Origin: Phallus indusiatus
Taxonomy: Eukaryota; Basidiomycota; Agaricomycetes; Phallales; Phallaceae
Assembly: GCA_027605045.1 (NCBI GenBank)
Contig: JAQFWX010000086.1
Location: 86,470 to 150,469 of the forward strand
Direction: 5' to 3'
Length of the DNA: 64,000 nt
The position numbers and the translations under genes are program-made. Shown here piece by piece: positions 1 to 12,537 of the stretch. Every line of letters begins with the position of its first letter. The stretch's first letter is position 1. The notes below the pieces were generated by a model. That model was given only the letters and a program-made list of their open reading frames with translations. It did no database searches and had not been told where the DNA came from.

Positions 1-358
1 AAAATGTACATGGCAACTTCGCCTGTTCTTTCCCATACGAAGCAAATTTTGGAGGAATGAAATAGGTGGGCATTGTACATAAAGGGTTTGTGAAAACGGA
101 TACAAATCCGTAATCACTGCTCAAACCTTTTTAGATCAGTTTGAATTACTGATCTTGACTTTTTATAGTCGGAAGATAAATGCGACCCTAGTGGGAACAA
201 ATGCCATAATTGCATCAAAATAAGCGGCATATGTCCCCCGCACGGTCTCACCTATAAACCAAACTTTGAAGTCGACCTTTGACTTCTCCGGTTTGGCAAA
301 GGACTACTTCACAAAATACCTTCAGAAGTTTGGCTCACAAACGTCTCTTTTTGTCTCC
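1..358. other. Intergenic, upstream of OPT gene
   Basis: No gene is supported here. The two ATGs nearest the OPT start (about 201 and 231) run into stops within a few codons, so the stretch is probably 5' flank or leader of the transporter gene. Confidence 0.5.
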
Positions 359-3300
359 ATGTGGGATAATACGTCAACAGATCGGTCGGAGTCGTTTTCT
401 GAAACATACAAGCTAGATAGTATACACCAGACCTATCAGGATGAATCAACGATTCAGGTAAGGACTTGTCTCCTCCGCCCTGCGATTGGAAGCTGTGTCT
501 CAATAGTGATCATCGTGCTTTTTTTTCAGGAACTAGCTGGTGCATTCTTCGATGATCCTAATCTAGACAGAGAACATCTGGTGTATGAAGACGATAGGTT
601 AGGCTCCCCCCCAGAAAAATGACCTCCTAAAACTTATCAATTCTTGAATTTTAATGTAGTCCCTATCCCGAGGTCCGCAGCGCGGTCGCCAACACAGATG
701 ATCTGGACATGTGAATTCTCAGAATATATAACTAATACTAATATCATCTATTTACCTCGTTTTCAGGCCCTGTGGAACTTTGCGTGCATGGACAATAGGT
801 TTAATCGCTGCTATTATCATTCCCTGTAAGGATTGTGTCACTTGAACCTACATAGACTCACCATGTCACTTTTCCTCTACTAGCTCTTAATCAATTCTTT
901 TTCTTCCGATTCCCTGCGGTCTCTTTCGGAAACCTGTGTACCCAGCTACTGGCCTATCCTATCGGTGTTCTTGTAGCTCGCGTTTCTCCTAACGTCAGAA
1001 TAATGGGAATGGATCTCAATCCGGGACCTTTCTCAATAAAAGAACATGTGTACGAGTCTCGTACCTCAGGCTATCATAAGATGCAGTAGCATGTAACCGG
1101 TGTTTTGTAGACTTATTACCATGATGGCAACAGTATCATCACAGAGTGCCTACGCCACAGATATCATAGCTGTTCAACGTACGCTCTATCACCAGGAATT
1201 TGGTTTCTCGTGTAAGTATATATTATACTTCCCCAAGGCCCCTTTGACCGTTTTAACAAATAGATCAATGGCTTATGGTAATATCTACGCAATTGATGGG
1301 ATATTCGCTCGGTGGAATCTGTAGACGATTTTTGGTTTCTCCACCTTCAATGAGTTGTTCACTTTTCAAGCTGCTGTCGGCGCCCTCAGTGTCTAATTCA
1401 TACATGTACACACAGTTTGGCCAGCCAACTTGGTTTTTTGCGCTCTTTTCAACACACTTCATTTTCAAGAGGTGAAAAGCACTATCCCCTGTTTCCTCCC
1501 GTCATAACATATTATGTTATTTTTCTGGTAGTACGCCGGAATAGGCTTGCGGGCAGGCATCAGTCGCCAGCGTTTCTTCTTATATGCCTTCTTCGGGAGT
1601 TTCTTTTGGTGTATGCTCGTATTTAATTCTCACCTGACGTTCCTCTGATAATTTTTTCTAATGCAGACTTTATCCCTGGTTATCTCTTCGAAGCACTCTC
1701 CCTTTTCAGCTGGGTTTGTTGGATTGCCCCAAACAATCGAGTTGTCAACCAACTCTTCGGCTACGAAACGGGGCTTGGAATGAGGTCAGTAAATATGAAA
1801 CGAAGGGGTCTATTTAGCTGACATGGCGTATTTCCTCATAGCATTATTACTTTTGAGTACGTTTAAAGTTTTCTTATCATTCTGTGCGTGAATGTATTTT
1901 CTATAGCTGGGCACAAATTTCGTATATCGGCTCTCCCCTTGCTTCCCCCTGGTGGGCAGAAGGTACTGAGTCTCTTATTTCTGCATCCCAATATTAATGT
2001 CTATCAATTCTCAGCCAATATATTCGGTGGTTTTGTCTGCTTCTATTGGATCCTTTGCCCCATCCTTTACTACAGCAACGCATTCTACACAGGCTATCTC
2101 CCTCTTTTAGCGAACGAATCCTTCGACAATAAAGGAAACGAATACAACGTTACCGCAATTCTGAACGACGACCTAACTTTCAACATCGATAAATATCGCG
2201 CATACTCCCCGTTGTTTCTTTCTATCACATTTGCTCTCAGCTATGGTTTAAGCTTTGCTAGCATCACAGCTACCATCGTTCATGCTTTTCTGTACTTCAG
2301 AAAGCAAGTCTGGATTCAAGCCCGTCGTAGTTTGCATGAGCAGCCGGATATTCATGCGCGGTTGATGTCGCGTTATGAACAAGTTCCTAATTGGTGAGTT
2401 AGTTAGCTCTGTCATTGTGCGTTATATATACGAGTGTAATTGCAGGTGGTACCTCATAATATTTTTGACCATGTTTGTATTCGGAATTTTATCAATCGGT
2501 ATGTGTTTATTTTTCTTGCGACTTCTTTGTGAATGATAACCGGCGATCAACTCCAAGAACTGTGGCCGACTAAGATGGTGAGTTTATGCACATTCTCAAT
2601 CATCTAGGTATTGTGATCGCTAACTTCGACGCATGTAGCCGGTTTGGGCATTTGTTCTTGCACTGCTTATCGGTATAAACTGTATTCTACAAGTGAACGT
2701 CAATATATGCTGATCGGTATCGTTATTATAGCCTTCATATATACCATCCCAATTGGTATGATCCAAGCCATCACAAACCAACAGGTCGGCCTCAAGTGCG
2801 TAGATGGTTCATTTTTTTCGGCTCATTATCCTGAATGCAAACTCAGCGTTATTACCGAACTCATCATCGGATACGCTCTTCCTGGCCGTCCTATTGGTGA
2901 GTACCCAAAGAGCTACGTTTATGTTTATGAGATTCATAGCATTACCCAGCTATGATGATGTTCAAAACATGGGGATATATCACCATGATCCAATGCTTGC
3001 AATTTACCTCAGACTTCAAACTCGGACATTACATGAAAATCCCTCCACGTTCTATGTTCATGTGTCAGGTAATCCTTATAGCTATATTCTCCTTTGTCTG
3101 CAGAGTAAATCCTAGCTGTATGCAGATAGTCGCTACCGTTATCGCCTCAACGGCCCAACTGGGTGTGCAGGCTTGGATGTTTAATCACATTGAGGATATC
3201 TGCTCATTCAAGCAAAAAGACGGGTACCATTCCCTCGTGCGAATTAATAGTTTAGAAGAATGACTAGTTTCATTTAGCTTTATCTGTCCTTCTACGCATA

Positions 3301-4221
3301 CATTCGGGACCTCCTCCATTATCTGGGGTGTTATTGGACCTGAATTACAATTCTCAAAAGGCACTCTTTTCTACCGTACGCAATTCAACCATTGCCTATT
3401 CGCTGTTATCATAACTAAGCTCGAAATTGTCTTGCAGCCCTCACTTTTTTTTTCCTTATTGGTGCCATCGCACCTATCATCCCGTTCATGATTACCCGGA
3501 GATATCCTAATTCAATAGTGAAATACATCAAGTGAGCATCAGGGTTTAATTTCTCTCTCTCAAAAACTCATTATAAATAGTTTCCCCGCTATATTCAATG
3601 GGACAAGTAGTGCTATTCCTCCCGCTACCGCCGTCAACTTTGTCCCATGGGCGATAGTGGGGTTCATGTATGTATCTAAATGACGTTGTTGGTTGATATT
3701 TTAAACCTCAAATTTCCCTAGATTCCAATATATCATTCGAAGACGGCATTTCACTTGGTGGACGAAATATAATTGTAAGTCGGCATACTATGCATATTAA
3801 TCCGTGGTATGTATATATTGTCTGATTGAATTCCATTCCTAGATGTCCTTTCTGCGGGGTTGGATAGCGGCGTCTCTGTCGCTGTTGTGGTTATTTTCTT
3901 TTGGTGAATTCTATAAAAGACTGCATACATCGGCAAAATTGATCTAACTATGGGCGATAGTTTGCAATTCCCGAAAAACGGTACCATTGGCAGAGATACC
4001 ATTGCAAAATGGTGGGGAAACAAGTGCGTATAACGCAGTAGATACATATTTTTTTTTCGATGTTAACTTTTATTCAGTGTATTTGTAAACAACGCGGATG
4101 GGCAAGGTCTTCCTCATCTAGATATCGACCCGGCGATCGGTCACTTCGGGTACGTAGAACGATGTTGAATTTTTTCAAGAAACAGCGTTCTTAGCCAACT
4201 TACAGACCAGAAACATGGTGA
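359..4221 (+). CDS. OPT-family oligopeptide transporter
   Basis: More than 20 short exons splice into one continuous OPT (PF03169) protein, a multi-pass membrane importer of small peptides or related compounds driven by protons. Landmarks in order: [15 protein letters not shown] (about 660-713), [10 protein letters not shown] (about 1018-1047), SPPSMIWPANLV spliced across about 1353/1416, [16 protein letters not shown] (1531-), [12 protein letters not shown] (1907-), [14 protein letters not shown] (about 2070), FKTWGYITM and [13 protein letters not shown] (about 2955-3065), and the C-terminal family signature [14 protein letters not shown] (about 3975-4015) ending FGPETW. The start is the first in-frame ATG (359); codons before it in the frame lack ATG. 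Stop TGA is at 4219-4221. A 15-nt exon (1842-1856) is needed to keep the frame. I see no break, so the gene looks functional. It ends about 70 bp from the stop of the convergent MFS gene. Substrate cannot be told from sequence. Confidence 0.9.
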
Positions 4222-4292
4222 TTTATTCTGTACTTCATTAATTACTGGGAAACTAAAGAAATGGGATAATATACAAATTTGAAAGATTAAAA

Positions 4293-6801
4293 TCATTCCT
4301 TAGTGTCAAGATCCTCAAAAATCATAGATACTTGCAATTTTGCTTTCTCTCGGCGCTCAAGATACCAAACTGAAAACGTCACCAAAAGTGTACCGATACA
4401 CGCTCCAATCATGGCATATAATCCTTTTCGGAAACCCGGCGCGTCTGTAGCCGGATAAAAAACGATAGACCACCAGGCGTTTATAACATTGTTCCACATG
4501 CTGAATCAAAAAGATCGTCAAAATCGTGTGTTTCGGGTAATAATATCAAAGGCACACTCGTGTCTTGGTATTCCGTCGACGCCCGGAAAATACCGATTCG
4601 GAGTGACGCTCAAAGAACGAAAAAGATAAAGAACTCAGGAAACGGAACAAAACTCACTTCATACTAGCAAGAACAACGCCTCTTTCCAGATCATCATCCG
4701 CACAGATCTGGTTAGCCCATGCAAATGTCGCAGCCTGTCCAGCATAACTTGCTCCACTGATATACCAGCCAAAGAACTTGAGGCCGGCTGGTCTCGAGAC
4801 AGGTGGTACAAGCAGAATTATGGAAGACACAATGCAACATATTGAGAAAAATACCAGAACAGGCCATCGGGCACGACTGCGTGTTGCATCTGTTAGGGTT
4901 GTGCAGACCAAGGTACATGCAATGCCAACAGCCGTGAGACCAGTTGGATAGTTGTCTTATTTGTAGGAAAAAAAATGAGGGTAAGCAAAGAACTAATTTC
5001 CTGTGTGAACTTGTCCTACCAGTTTGTTCAACAGTGTAACCACCTATAGCTGCGAGCCATTGTCCCATAAGATTATTAGACCCAAAACTTTCCGTTTCAC
5101 CCGAGATAGCAAACTAATTGGCAACAATGTTTCAGAGATGCTATTTTCCGGGCCTCCGTGCACAAAACTGACCAAAAGACTACACCCATACCACCTCCAC
5201 CGGCTAAGAATTTTTCTGAACGAAGACCACGTCCAGGTATTTGTCCTTCTTGACCCAGCGTCAATTCGTTCATTAGCAAGCACGATTTCCTGTAGTAAAA
5301 AATGCCCGTCAATAAAGTAACCCTCGAAACCCATGTACAATTTCGTTGGCATGACCCAGTCACATACCTCCGGGGATAGATAGAACGCCTTCGTCGTAGC
5401 TGGTACATCCGGAAACACGAGAAAGCCATACAACGCAATAGGAAACGTTATAACCGAATCAATTATAAAAAGCCACCTAGATACGTGGGCATCTCGTTAA
5501 GTCCACCCAGTCATTCATTAACTATCCTGTCATTTCATAAAACTTACCGCCAGCCACTTTTTCCGCCAATACCATTCAGATTTCTATGCGCAATGAACAT
5601 CGTTTATCACATTTCGCCTGCAATATGCTGCATTTCAAACTCACCTATAAACCGCAGCTTGCAAAACTCCAGAAAACCTACGAAAAAGAAGCACATCATA
5701 ATATAATATGAGCGGAAATGAAACACGCGTTAGAGGAAGAGAAGCGGCCGTACAGTGTTCCAATCAGACCCGAACTTGTGAAAATTCCAGACCGCTTTCC
5801 AAGTTCACCAGGCTTATACCATCTACACGATCGCGAGAGAAAAAATAAGTTGATTAATTAATTTGAATGAAGACAAATGATTCCGAAATATAGATGTAAC
5901 GTACGATCCTAGAATGTAATGTGTTCCCACAAATGTCGAACTTTCCGCTAGACCTTGTAAGAAGCGGATCCCATAAACCTGTGGAATGGAAACGAAAGAG
6001 TAAAATATCCAATTGAGTTCTGAACTCTAAACCTTATAGTAAAAGCAGCCGCACCTGTTGAACGTTTTTTACAACACTTGTACTAAGAAGGAAGTTCTAA
6101 ACCACGTGAAACCAAGTAATGGCGTGTTTGTCATACCAAATCGTTAACGTCCCCCACACAAGCTGCATAGTTGGCAACCATATTCTTGGCGAGACTTTTT
6201 GTATGATTAAATTATCTTCAAGGGTTCTGTTAGTATAACGTTGGGTTGTGGCAACAGGTAGAACATACTGGGTATCATTCCAACTATATACCCACAAGTG
6301 AATATTGTATTGATTTTATTGAAATCGGTTCCCTGCATCTGATATATCAAATTGAATGTGGTTCTAGGTTGGCAGCTGGAATGAATAAAGACAACCAAAA
6401 AGGACATACATTCAACTCTTGTTTCATTCCGGAGACATAAGCATTATTGATGTTGGAGCGATCTAAATCTGAAAAGAAAATAAAAACGCTGAGAATGAAG
6501 ATTCCGCTTCAGGTAAAAACTCACAATTTGTAAAATACTAGAAGAACACAGTATTAACGCCATCTCGGCCGTCCTCTCGTCGGAGAGCAAGCTAAGTACT
6601 CACCATAAGACAGCAATACGATAGAATGAACCAATCTATTTTCAAAAGCAAGCGTTGTTCCAATTTTGACTTGGGTTTTTCTCCAAACAGAATCGTCGAT
6701 ACTCGTTGTATGACCGTCTTTCGTGGTCGACTAGTAGGGTTTGCACCATGACTAGCCTTACTATCAGACGCCGCTATCATGCTAACTGTTGAATCTCCCA
6801 T
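4293..6801 (-). CDS. MFS permease, allantoate/pantothenate (DAL5-like) type
   Basis: A spliced 12-helix major facilitator of the anion:cation symporter subfamily that includes yeast Dal5, Fen2 and Tna1 and fission yeast Liz1; these import organic anions such as allantoate, pantothenate or nicotinate at the plasma membrane. The N-terminus MGDSTVSMIAAS begins at ATG 6801 and leads into a KIDWFILSYCCLM helix. Later exons give DRSNINNAYVSGMKQELNV (about 6475-6420), the helix TCGYIVGMIPSM, LFPDVPATTKAFYLSPE-like text (about 5430-5365), RWRWYGCSLLVSF, GETESFGSNNLMGQWLAA (about 5100-5050, after an intron ending TTAG), GWYISGASYAGQAATFAWA (about 4780-4720), and a hydrophilic tail ending EDLDTKE at the stop (4293). 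I found no frameshift once introns are placed. The substrate class is family-based inference. Confidence 0.85.
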
Positions 6802-8164
6802 ATAGCGATGTTGCACTGTTAGAATGAAGAGGAATTCAGAGACCAGCAGCCGCAAAAGCTGAAGAAGCTCAAGTCGTCGCAAGTCGCCGATAAGCCTGTC
6901 AAGTTATATTAAAAAATCGGCGTTTCGCTGGCGTCGTATAATGTGATTCATCCAAATACTAATTCGTCATGGGATATATCACGACTCCGAAGCTCCGAAC
7001 CATTCAAGAACTCGGCCCTGAAAGAAAAGGTGGTGCCATTGGCAAATGGATGCAGGAGAACTCAAGAAGCCGTGACGGTAACACCAAACGGCATCAAAAT
7101 CACGTGATTCCCTGATTCTTTATCTTATCGTCGACTCAGAACCGCCCATTATGCGCCCAGCTTTGTCAACCAACGATGATGGTGCTGAATCATTCTTCGC
7201 GACTTTTGATTGAAATGATTTTAATTATCAAGCTGGGAATCCTGGAATTTTCTGGGACGATTGCTTTGAAGCCGGGAAGGCTCTCAGAAGAGCGCGGCAT
7301 CGAAGTAATCTGGGGCGTATCTCAAAATACTGGTTGAGTTTGAGTTTGATGGTATAGCGGCACGGACATTTGCATTAGGCTACTAGTAGTACTTGGACAC
7401 GAATTGTTGGTTTCTGATATCAGGTCAACTCTTAGGCTTAAACACCATGCATTTAGTTCTTCGAAGATAGAATTCGGAATGCGACCGCCAAGTAAATCTT
7501 TCAAAAGCTTAAATGTCACCCTAATTGCTAATTATCACTGAGGTTGTGTTTATATCCCTAAAATCCATCACGATATTGACAGCATCAAAGCCAAACCGGC
7601 GTCGCCTCAGGCTGCGCAATCATATGCAAACAAAGTGCAGGACTGCTAATGATGAGTAAAGTATGAAAACAGGATAATAAGCTTTCACTTGAGACTGAGG
7701 AAAGAAACAAAGTAATGTAGTGGACAGGCCCATCGATAGTATTCACCGGATCGCAGCTCGAGGTGGCACATACTGTATATATGCTACTCAGGTTGCATTC
7801 ATGGTGGTATTCTGCCGGGCCTACCAATTGGATACTCAAGCAGCTAAGCAACTACTGGCGATATCCATGTAGCTTATCCAGTGTATCGCCGTCTAAGAAG
7901 GATAAAGTTTATGGGGTAATGAATCGGCATCGTTGTAGATGTGCATAAAAGACTTTCTTTCTTTCTTTACGTAGGACTGGCGACACGAACCTATCTCCAT
8001 TCGTGTATATTGGAGTTACTGATGTTATATACATAGTTTAGCAAGTATTATCATCCACCTTGTGAAGATCCATTTCTGACAGAGGATTGGCATGCAGGTG
8101 CTGAAGGAAGAGTTTATCAATGCACCAGTTACTGTTCACTGCACTGCAGCTGCCCCTGAATATT
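6802..8164. other. Intergenic, no supported gene
   Basis: Upstream flank of the MFS permease and downstream flank of the secreted-protein gene. Short open frames (for example 7322-7519 and 7585-7851 on -) have no recognisable family and no coding-like composition. I see no repeat or RNA gene. Confidence 0.4.
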
Positions 8165-8717
8165 TTAAACCACATTGACTACCACCTGCATCAAATTTGT
8201 ACCCGGAATATGTGAATTAAGGGTGGGCTAAACATCAATCATAAATGCGTATAAACACCAAAAAAAAGATGCAATAGTGAAAAGAAACACGTACTCCTCC
8301 AACAAAGAACTCGACTACACTAATTTCCACCTGACCAAGAGTATTAAGAACGACACTGGTGTTTAGGAAGAGGCCTGTACTCGTTGCTGCGAAAACTGGC
8401 GAGCTAATATCCGCCAACTCTGGTCCCACGTCTCCACTAGAAGAGCTGGAAGGGAGAGCCTGCTGGCCAATATAGTAATTTAGGGGTTGGTGATTGACAT
8501 TGGGTTGAACTTTTGATTCAAAAGATCAGATTACCCGTTATAAGAGGAGGATCCATGTCACTGAAGAAAACTCACTTGTTGCTTGAAGGGAAATAGTGAA
8601 CGGGACTCCTGCAGTAACAGTTGAAAGTGATGTGGGAGCCACTAAGTTGACGACGTTTGTCGCGGATGCAGTAGCAGCTAAAACAGCAAGAGGCGCAAAT
8701 ATTGCGGAGAATTTCAT
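8165..8717 (-). CDS. Small secreted protein, about 138 aa
   Basis: Three exons on the - strand. Exon 1 starts at ATG 8717 with a clear signal peptide, MKFSAIFAPLAVLAATASA (h-region, then Ala-x-Ala before TNVVNLVAP). An intron with donor GTGAGT near 8575 joins into QPNVNHQPLNYYIGQQALP, and the exon continues through SSPVFAATSTGLFLNTSVV to FFVGG. A second intron (GTACGT...TTTAG) leads to a last exon PTLNSHIPGTNLMQVVVNVV and stop TAA at 8165-8167. The mature protein has no Cys pairs or catalytic motif that I can see; it is Ser/Thr/Val-rich with a predicted beta character. It resembles small secreted proteins of unknown function common in agaricomycetes, which is an inference from style, not from a named domain. 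A role as effector or wall-associated protein is possible but unproven. Confidence 0.65.
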
Positions 8718-10159
8718 GATAGTGTTTGAGGTTTGAGAATAAGAGAGAGATCGTGTACCGACTCTGGTATTCAAGGATTATGTTGGACAGTCTCTTAAAT
8801 ACTCTTTGTCCAAGCCTTCCATCAATGCCGGAATATATATTAAATTTACATGCCGATCTGACTGCAGCTGATCAATTCTAGTTTTGACCTTCATTAGTGC
8901 ACCTCGTGAAAAAAAAAGAAGACGAACGAACCGTGGAGCGAGAATCCCTTGGCACTGGCAGTTCCTTGATGGTAACTCGTATTCTTGCAATGTCTGGTTT
9001 TGGATTTTTATTACTCCGGTGGTTGTCATACCGGATGCCAGTACTCTAGGAGCATGTTCAACCCACGATTGTCAACTTTACACGAAACACAGTGTGCTCT
9101 TCTTGTTGCGAGAAAACGCCATACGAGTTGCATCATCATGTGAGTAAATGTGCCTAGGTCTATGCTTGCGCTGTTTGCCGTTTTGACAAGTTTTCTCCAC
9201 ATGTCAGAAACATGCTGCTCTGTTCAACCAAGAGTGTCCGTTTACAAAGGCAGGTACGTTGTTCTTCAAAAATCCACGTATTGTTTTTCTTCGGCTGGGT
9301 GAAAAGGAAGCAACAGAATCCTTCCTTTATTCGAATCTCAACTCCAAAGTACAATCCGTGCCTTGCTTGCAGCAAATGTTTCGTTCTGCACGTCAGAAGT
9401 ATCAGGAGTAGTTTAAGAAATAAAGAGCGATATAAATCGAATACGTCTTCGGAGATGGTGTCGAATTCCGTCGAAGGTGAAAGTTCATTGGAAACAATGT
9501 GAGTCATGAAAACTAGATTGGCAATGTGTCGCAACTCGCAGCCTTCCTTATGAAATAGGCCGGGCCTTTCAAGTCCCGAATAATGTTTCGGAATTTAAAG
9601 CCATCACTGATCCTAACATAAGGCTTTGAGGACTAACAGGCCCTGATGTTATTAGCGTAGCCATTTCGGACTCGACGATCATGACCTACCAAAAACTTGA
9701 AGTCGGTGGCATAGCATTGCGAATTCTGGAATGAGCCTGAGCCTGAGCCTGGTACACCAAGTACGCGTCACTTCTCACTTTGCTCTTCATCTTGAGATGC
9801 AATAAGAGTTATCAACGGGATTTTTCCGTAGAACATGTCGTCGTCTGCAGGATGCGCACATAAGAAACTTAGAGGTTCGGAATGCAAGAAGTTCTTGGCC
9901 CCAGTTACGCGACGCGGAATTTAGTAAGCGCTCTAAGTAGTATACATACGACGAATACGACGCATGAGCCCGAAATAAAACAAAAACATAAGATACTGTA
10001 AAGTCTAGGGGTATGAGTGGTGCATATGCAAGAAGGAAAAAAAGATAATGAAATAAATGGTTGAATGTCGGATATAAATTAGTGTCAAATGTCTCAGACT
10101 GAAGCTGAAAGCTGAAAAAAAAGCTGAAAAAGAAAAGAAAAAGAGATGTAAAACGCATT
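8718..10159. other. Intergenic, no supported gene
   Basis: Open stretches at 8884-9147 and 9212-9502 (+) look weakly coding (Cys- and Lys/Arg-rich) but have no clear start, splice chain or family, so no gene is called. A short triplicated GAGCCT lies near 9732-9750. The last few hundred bases are 3' flank of the WS/DGAT-like gene. Confidence 0.35.
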
Positions 10160-12537
10160 TTAACCACGATCAACGATTTCCCTCGCACGCTCAACGTATA
10201 CTCCGAATCGTTTTTCAAATCGATCGCATATTTCGCGCGCGATGCCTTTAGTTTCGGGGACACTATCTGCAGCGACAGATACACATAAACCGCCATTATA
10301 GGACAACACTCCTATTCCGAGTGTACCTAGTGAAGGAAGCTCTCAAAAAAATGGTCTGATGATAATTTGGTTCAAGATCTTACCTTTTCCAGTTTGCGGC
10401 GGTAATGCACACCACTGGATCACTTGGCTACCGCATATTTCAAGCGGGGTCGTGGGTCCAGGCACACTAACCGGCATAATGAGATAGTTGAATGGCATAA
10501 TCCTTCATAAAAGCTTACTTGGTAAACAAAATCGGCACTAATTTTCTTTCGTTCAAAAAAAAAGAAGTTGTAAAAAATAATAATACAACTTACCTGACTG
10601 AAGAAGCAACCTAACAAGCGGAGCGGTCATCCAATCTCTCACAAACACGCTCACGTTCTCAGAGAGTAACCTAGGAAGTACGGCGAAAGGGATTGGCCAA
10701 GCCACAGGAACCTGCCCTACGACTTGCAGAAGCTCGAATATGATTCTCGGCCAGATGCTATGTTTCACAAAGGATAATTCCCGTCGGCATGCATGCAAGT
10801 GCTCGTGGAGGTCTTCAGTGGATGTGTGAATGCTTGATGGACTTTCGGACGGTTCGAGGTAGACGATTGAGCCTGTCGATTGATTGCGAAGTGTCCAGTC
10901 GCCTGGTTGGCGAAGACTTATCGGACTAAAAAATGAATCAGAAAATTTTGTAGAACAGAATTAGAGGTAGTACTAACATATAAAAGCCAATCGGAGTAGG
11001 GGTTGTTCGCTTCAAAAACCGAAGAGGCCAATTTAGTCCTGACGCCGTTCGTTCGTTATCTCGCAAGATACTCCCAGCCACATCGACCATAACAGCACAA
11101 ACAATATCATTCAAAGTCAAATGCCCGGGTTGCTTCCTTCTCGAAGCCGGCCCAAGTCGATTTGTCGTATGAAATCTATTGACCCTACTCCCAGGTTTAT
11201 CCCCCGAAAACGCGCGTTGACACAACTTCACGTCATCTATGCTAAATACACCCGTAGATGCGAATTCGCGCTCGCGCACTCTTGGACCAGGATAGTACGC
11301 CGTCAAAGTCTCCACCCGCCAAAATGTCAATAAATAGAAAATAACCTGTCGTATGCCGCCGTAAGAACTCCAGAAGAAGGATATGACGCCTGATATTAAA
11401 GTGAATGTCCAGAAGAATGCTATCATAAATAGTTGGATGAGTGGGGACAATAATGGGACATAAGTCAGAGGGTCTAAGAGAGCGAGTTGTGGGTGAATCT
11501 CGGAAGGTGGAAGACGACCTCGTTTAGCGGCTTCGAGTTTCTCAGCGGCTTTGTTGACGAGTCTTTGCACTTCGTCGAAGTAGGAAGTCAGGTAGTACTG
11601 ACTCAAAACAAATCCTGTGAAATTACTATCAAAAATGTGCTCTGCCAAAAAAAATGAGGAAACATAATAACCTTGACCATCTGCTAATGTGTGGTGCCTA
11701 AACCAGGAATGAATGAGATGAACATATGCGTGAAAGGAACGAAAATAAAAGGCATACGCTCGGCTTAATATAGCACACTGAGCACCGGTTTCGTCGTGAT
11801 AATTACTGACGAACAACATCTCCCACAATGGACGCCTCATATCCCATTCCTTGGCAATAAACTTGCCCATCTAGATCTTCATAAGGCACATGAGAAGGAA
11901 ATGACATATGGAAAGCATTCGGACCAATTCATCCAATTCTTTCCTTCCAGCAGGATGTGGTAAAGTGACAGAAGCGACATGAGTTTTGATATCGAACAGA
12001 GGATCAGGTTCAAACGATGGACTGTGTAGCTTTCCTCCAAGAAAGGCTAATCGACTTTTGTACTTTGGGAACGCATCAGCCATGTTCACTGCTGCCTGAA
12101 TTATTTTGGTTTGGACATTATGTTATCTGAAAACAGCAAGGCATACAGTGAAGATGCGCGCACCGTTTCGAAATCTTCCAGTTGAATCTTCTTTTCAAAT
12201 GTATATATAGCAGCACAAACCTGTCATGTCATTTTTGGTAAGTAAGATCGTCACCGTCTGCTATCCCGCCACCAACTAACACGTACTGGATTAAAATCTG
12301 GCGCAACTTCGCTAACTAACAGAAACAAATTGTCGACGCCGCCGATCATGTTTGCTCGTTGGGTAATCTCGTTGTTGAGCCAGCCACCCAACGCTTGAAC
12401 GGTTTGACCGGGCCATTTCAAAAGGTTTGGATTCTGCATGAGTGAAGTAAAAGTGCAAGACAGATGATCAGGGACTTTGTACATCAAAAGACATAGCCTC
12501 AACAACCTACCCATGCGTCTCCGTTGGGCACAGGCAT
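10160..12537 (-). CDS. WS/DGAT-like O-acyltransferase (membrane-associated)
   Basis: The spliced product matches the wax-ester-synthase/diacylglycerol-acyltransferase fold: an N-terminal catalytic half with the HHxxxDG motif and a C-terminal DUF1298-like half. Exon 1 is MPVPNGDAW (ATG 12537) joined to NPNLLKWPGQ. Next come DNLFLLVSEVAPDFNPV (about 12340-12285), RPLWEMLFVSNY (about 11840-11805), and the catalytic HHTLADGQG (about 11700-11674, formed across an intron). The middle has two hydrophobic stretches (about 11470-11330), then HLTLNDIVCAVMVDVAGSIL (about 11125-11065). The C-terminal half has VPGPTTPLEICGSQVIQW (about 10470-10420) and GIGVLSYNGGLCVSVAADSV (about 10305-10245), ending IVDRG with TAA at 10160-10162. 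The family joins an acyl-CoA to an alcohol or diacylglycerol, making wax ester or triacylglycerol. The motif is intact and the gene looks functional. It lies close to the separate HxxxD acyltransferase family on the same strand. Confidence 0.8.

Noticed and set aside
8884..9502. Cys/Lys-rich open frames on +
   Set aside because: No clear start, splice chain or recognisable domain; treated as intergenic.
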